Source: Thiobacillaceae bacterium (GTDB lineage: Bacteria > Pseudomonadota > Gammaproteobacteria > Burkholderiales > Thiobacillaceae). Taken from it: DNA of 7,295 nucleotides. The stretch spans positions 1 to 7,295 of the forward strand of contig JAHENE010000103.1 in assembly GCA_024643305.1 (NCBI GenBank), given 5' to 3'. A model generated the notes under the pieces. The model saw only the letters and a list, made by a program, of their open reading frames with translations, ran no database searches and had not been told where the DNA came from. This document shows, piece by piece, positions 6,517 through 7,295 of this stretch. Position numbers and translations under genes: made by a program. The first letter of the stretch is position 1. The number at the start of each line of letters is the position of its first letter.

Positions 6517-6888
6517 TTAGGACACGCTGCCGAAGCTCAGGTCCATGGCTGAGAAGGGCGCCTTCAATCCCGCGAGCCGGCAGCCCTGGGCAATAGGGCC
6601 GCCCGGGAACAGCATGTACAAATGCTTGAGCCCGCCCTGGGTGTGGAAGTGTTCGTCCAGCGCGTCATGCAGATCTCGCGTACTGAATCTTGAAGAAGCA
6701 TCATGCTGAGCGAAATAGCTCTGCAATGCGCGTATCGCTTCCCAGTGCTCGCCGGTTAGTTTGAGTTCCTCTTTGTAGGCGATGTCCATGGCGAGTTGGC
6801 GAGACCAGTCTTCAGGCGCATTTGGAAACTCGGGGTCGATCGACCTTTCACGGGTAAGCTTGTTGATATCGGTTGAAACATGCAGCAT
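6517..6888 (-). CDS. DsrC/TusE-family sulfur-relay-like protein lacking the penultimate cysteine
   Basis: The DsrC/TusE family carries protein-bound sulfur (DsrC in dissimilatory sulfur metabolism, TusE in tRNA 2-thiouridine synthesis), using a cysteine on a flexible C-terminal arm. The 123-residue protein shows the fold's signatures: W28, the ELKLTGEHWEAI segment (41-52), and LFPGGPIAQGCRLAGL (93-108). C103 matches the upstream DsrC cysteine (CysB). The catalytic arm cysteine (CysA), expected 11 residues later, is A114, and a tail MDLSFGSVS (115-123) follows. With CysA absent it cannot do standard DsrC or TusE chemistry; cysteine-poor paralogues in sulfur-oxidising bacteria have been suggested to be regulatory. 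The start is secured by a textbook AAGGAGG five bases upstream. It lies 57 bases after the kinase stop on the same strand, so co-transcription is possible. Confidence 0.88.
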   Translation of the reverse strand: MLHVSTDINKLTRERSIDPEFPNAPEDWSRQLAMDIAYKEELKLTGEHWEAIRALQSYFAQHDASSRFSTRDLHDALDEHFHTQGGLKHLYMLFPGGPIAQGCRLAGLKAPFSAMDLSFGSVS

Positions 6889-6893
6889 GGCTT

Positions 6894-6900
6894 CCTCCTT
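6894..6900 (-). promoter_or_regulatory. Strong ribosome binding site of the DsrC-like gene
   Basis: On the minus strand, AAGGAGG sits five bases before the ATG at 6888. It is the strongest Shine-Dalgarno in the window and suggests high translation, in contrast to the cyclase just downstream, which has none. Confidence 0.85.
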
Positions 6901-6956
6901 TTGAATTGCCTGAGGGGAGAGTCTTCAGAGTAGACGATGCCAAAGCAGAAACAACC

Positions 6957-7295
6957 CTAAACGTGTAATGGAAGTTCTTCCATCAGCGCCACCTGTTCGC
7001 GCAGTTCCAGAATGCGGTCCTGCCAGTAGTGCATGGTGTTGAACCAGGGAAAGGCGGCAGGGAAGGCAGGATCATCCCAACGCCGGGCCAGCCAGGCCGA
7101 ATAGTGAATCAGCCGCAGCGTGCGCAAGGCCTCGATCAGATGCAGTTCGCGGTGGTCAAATTCGCAGAAATCCTCATAACCCGCCAGCACGTCGCTCATT
7201 TGTCGACTCATGGCTGCGCGGTCGCCGGACAACAGCATCCATAAATCCTGCACGGCAGGGCCTGTGCGGCAGTCGTCAAAATCCACAAAATGCGG
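6957..7295 (-). CDS. srkA: SrkA (YihE)-type stress response kinase, C-terminal part (partial, 5' end outside window)
   Basis: SrkA is a cytoplasmic Ser/Thr kinase of the aminoglycoside-phosphotransferase-like fold; in E. coli it protects against stress-induced death and is regulated by the Cpx envelope-stress system. The visible frame enters from the right edge as PHFVDFDDC, where the DFDD motif holds the metal-binding aspartate (the DFG equivalent). It then reads GPAVQDLWMLLSGDR, an SrkA hallmark. The helical C-terminal lobe contains EALRTLRLIHYSAWLARRW and DPAFPAAFPWF, both matching E. coli SrkA as I recall it. The stop is TAG at 6957-6959. The catalytic-loop region and N-lobe lie outside the window, so the start cannot be given; the GTG at 7286 is an internal valine codon. 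In E. coli the neighbour is dsbA; here it is a DsrC-like gene. Confidence 0.92.
   Translation of the reverse strand, partial: PHFVDFDDCRTGPAVQDLWMLLSGDRAAMSRQMSDVLAGYEDFCEFDHRELHLIEALRTLRLIHYSAWLARRWDDPAFPAAFPWFNTMHYWQDRILELREQVALMEELPLHV

Noticed and set aside
5986..6552. Long plus-strand open frame of 188 codons opposite the cyclase
   Set aside because: Antisense shadow of a strongly supported cyclase gene; no recognisable domain or ribosome-binding site.
6903..6930. Short inverted repeat CTGA...TCAG between the kinase and DsrC-like genes
   Set aside because: Only about four to five pairing bases with no T-tract; expected by chance.

Overview
The window reads like a chromosomal segment of a betaproteobacterium, possibly in or near the Nitrosomonadales (sulfur, iron or nitrogen chemolithotrophs and relatives). 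This rests on family resemblance and gene content only: a tilS end, a YheS-type ABC-F protein, an SrkA-type kinase, a DsrC-family paralogue, a HAMP-containing class III cyclase, and a dispersed palindromic repeat of the CGTCATTGCG...GCGGCAATCCAG kind. Codon use and base composition look even by eye. I see no transposase, integrase, tRNA, rRNA or CRISPR array.

Layout. (1) 1-483, plus: 3' part of tilS, ending unusually soon after the substrate-binding region. (2) 545-1567, plus: a secreted TRAP-type substrate-binding protein (DctP family) with no membrane subunits beside it. (3) 1652-3565, plus: YheS-type ABC-F ATPase. (4) 3566-3645: an imperfect palindromic repeat that fills almost the whole gap between convergent genes. 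(5) 3648-4262, minus: a lipoprotein cyclophilin (peptidyl-prolyl isomerase). (6) 4378-4683, plus: a small secreted cysteine-rich protein, divergent from the cyclophilin across a 115-base control region with an 8-bp inverted repeat. (7) 4687-6411, minus: membrane adenylate cyclase (sensor, HAMP, class IIIb catalytic domain, short TPR-like tail), convergent with the previous gene with only 3 bases between stops. (8) 6517-6888, minus: a DsrC/TusE-family protein lacking the penultimate cysteine. (9) 6957-7295, minus: 3' end of an SrkA (YihE)-type kinase.

How they fit together: most of these are independent housekeeping or stress genes. The right half (SrkA kinase, then DsrC-like protein, then cyclase, all on the minus strand) is the most suggestive cluster. 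A possible terminator after the DsrC-like gene and a possible separate promoter for the cyclase argue that the cyclase is its own unit. Extracytoplasmic proteins are well represented: DctP, the lipoprotein isomerase, the Cys-rich protein and the cyclase sensor. No stretch over 300 bases lacks a gene. I found no clear new multi-gene system. The best leads are the Cys-rich secreted protein, the DsrC variant, the apparently short TilS and the possible leaderless, palindrome-overlapped start of the cyclase.
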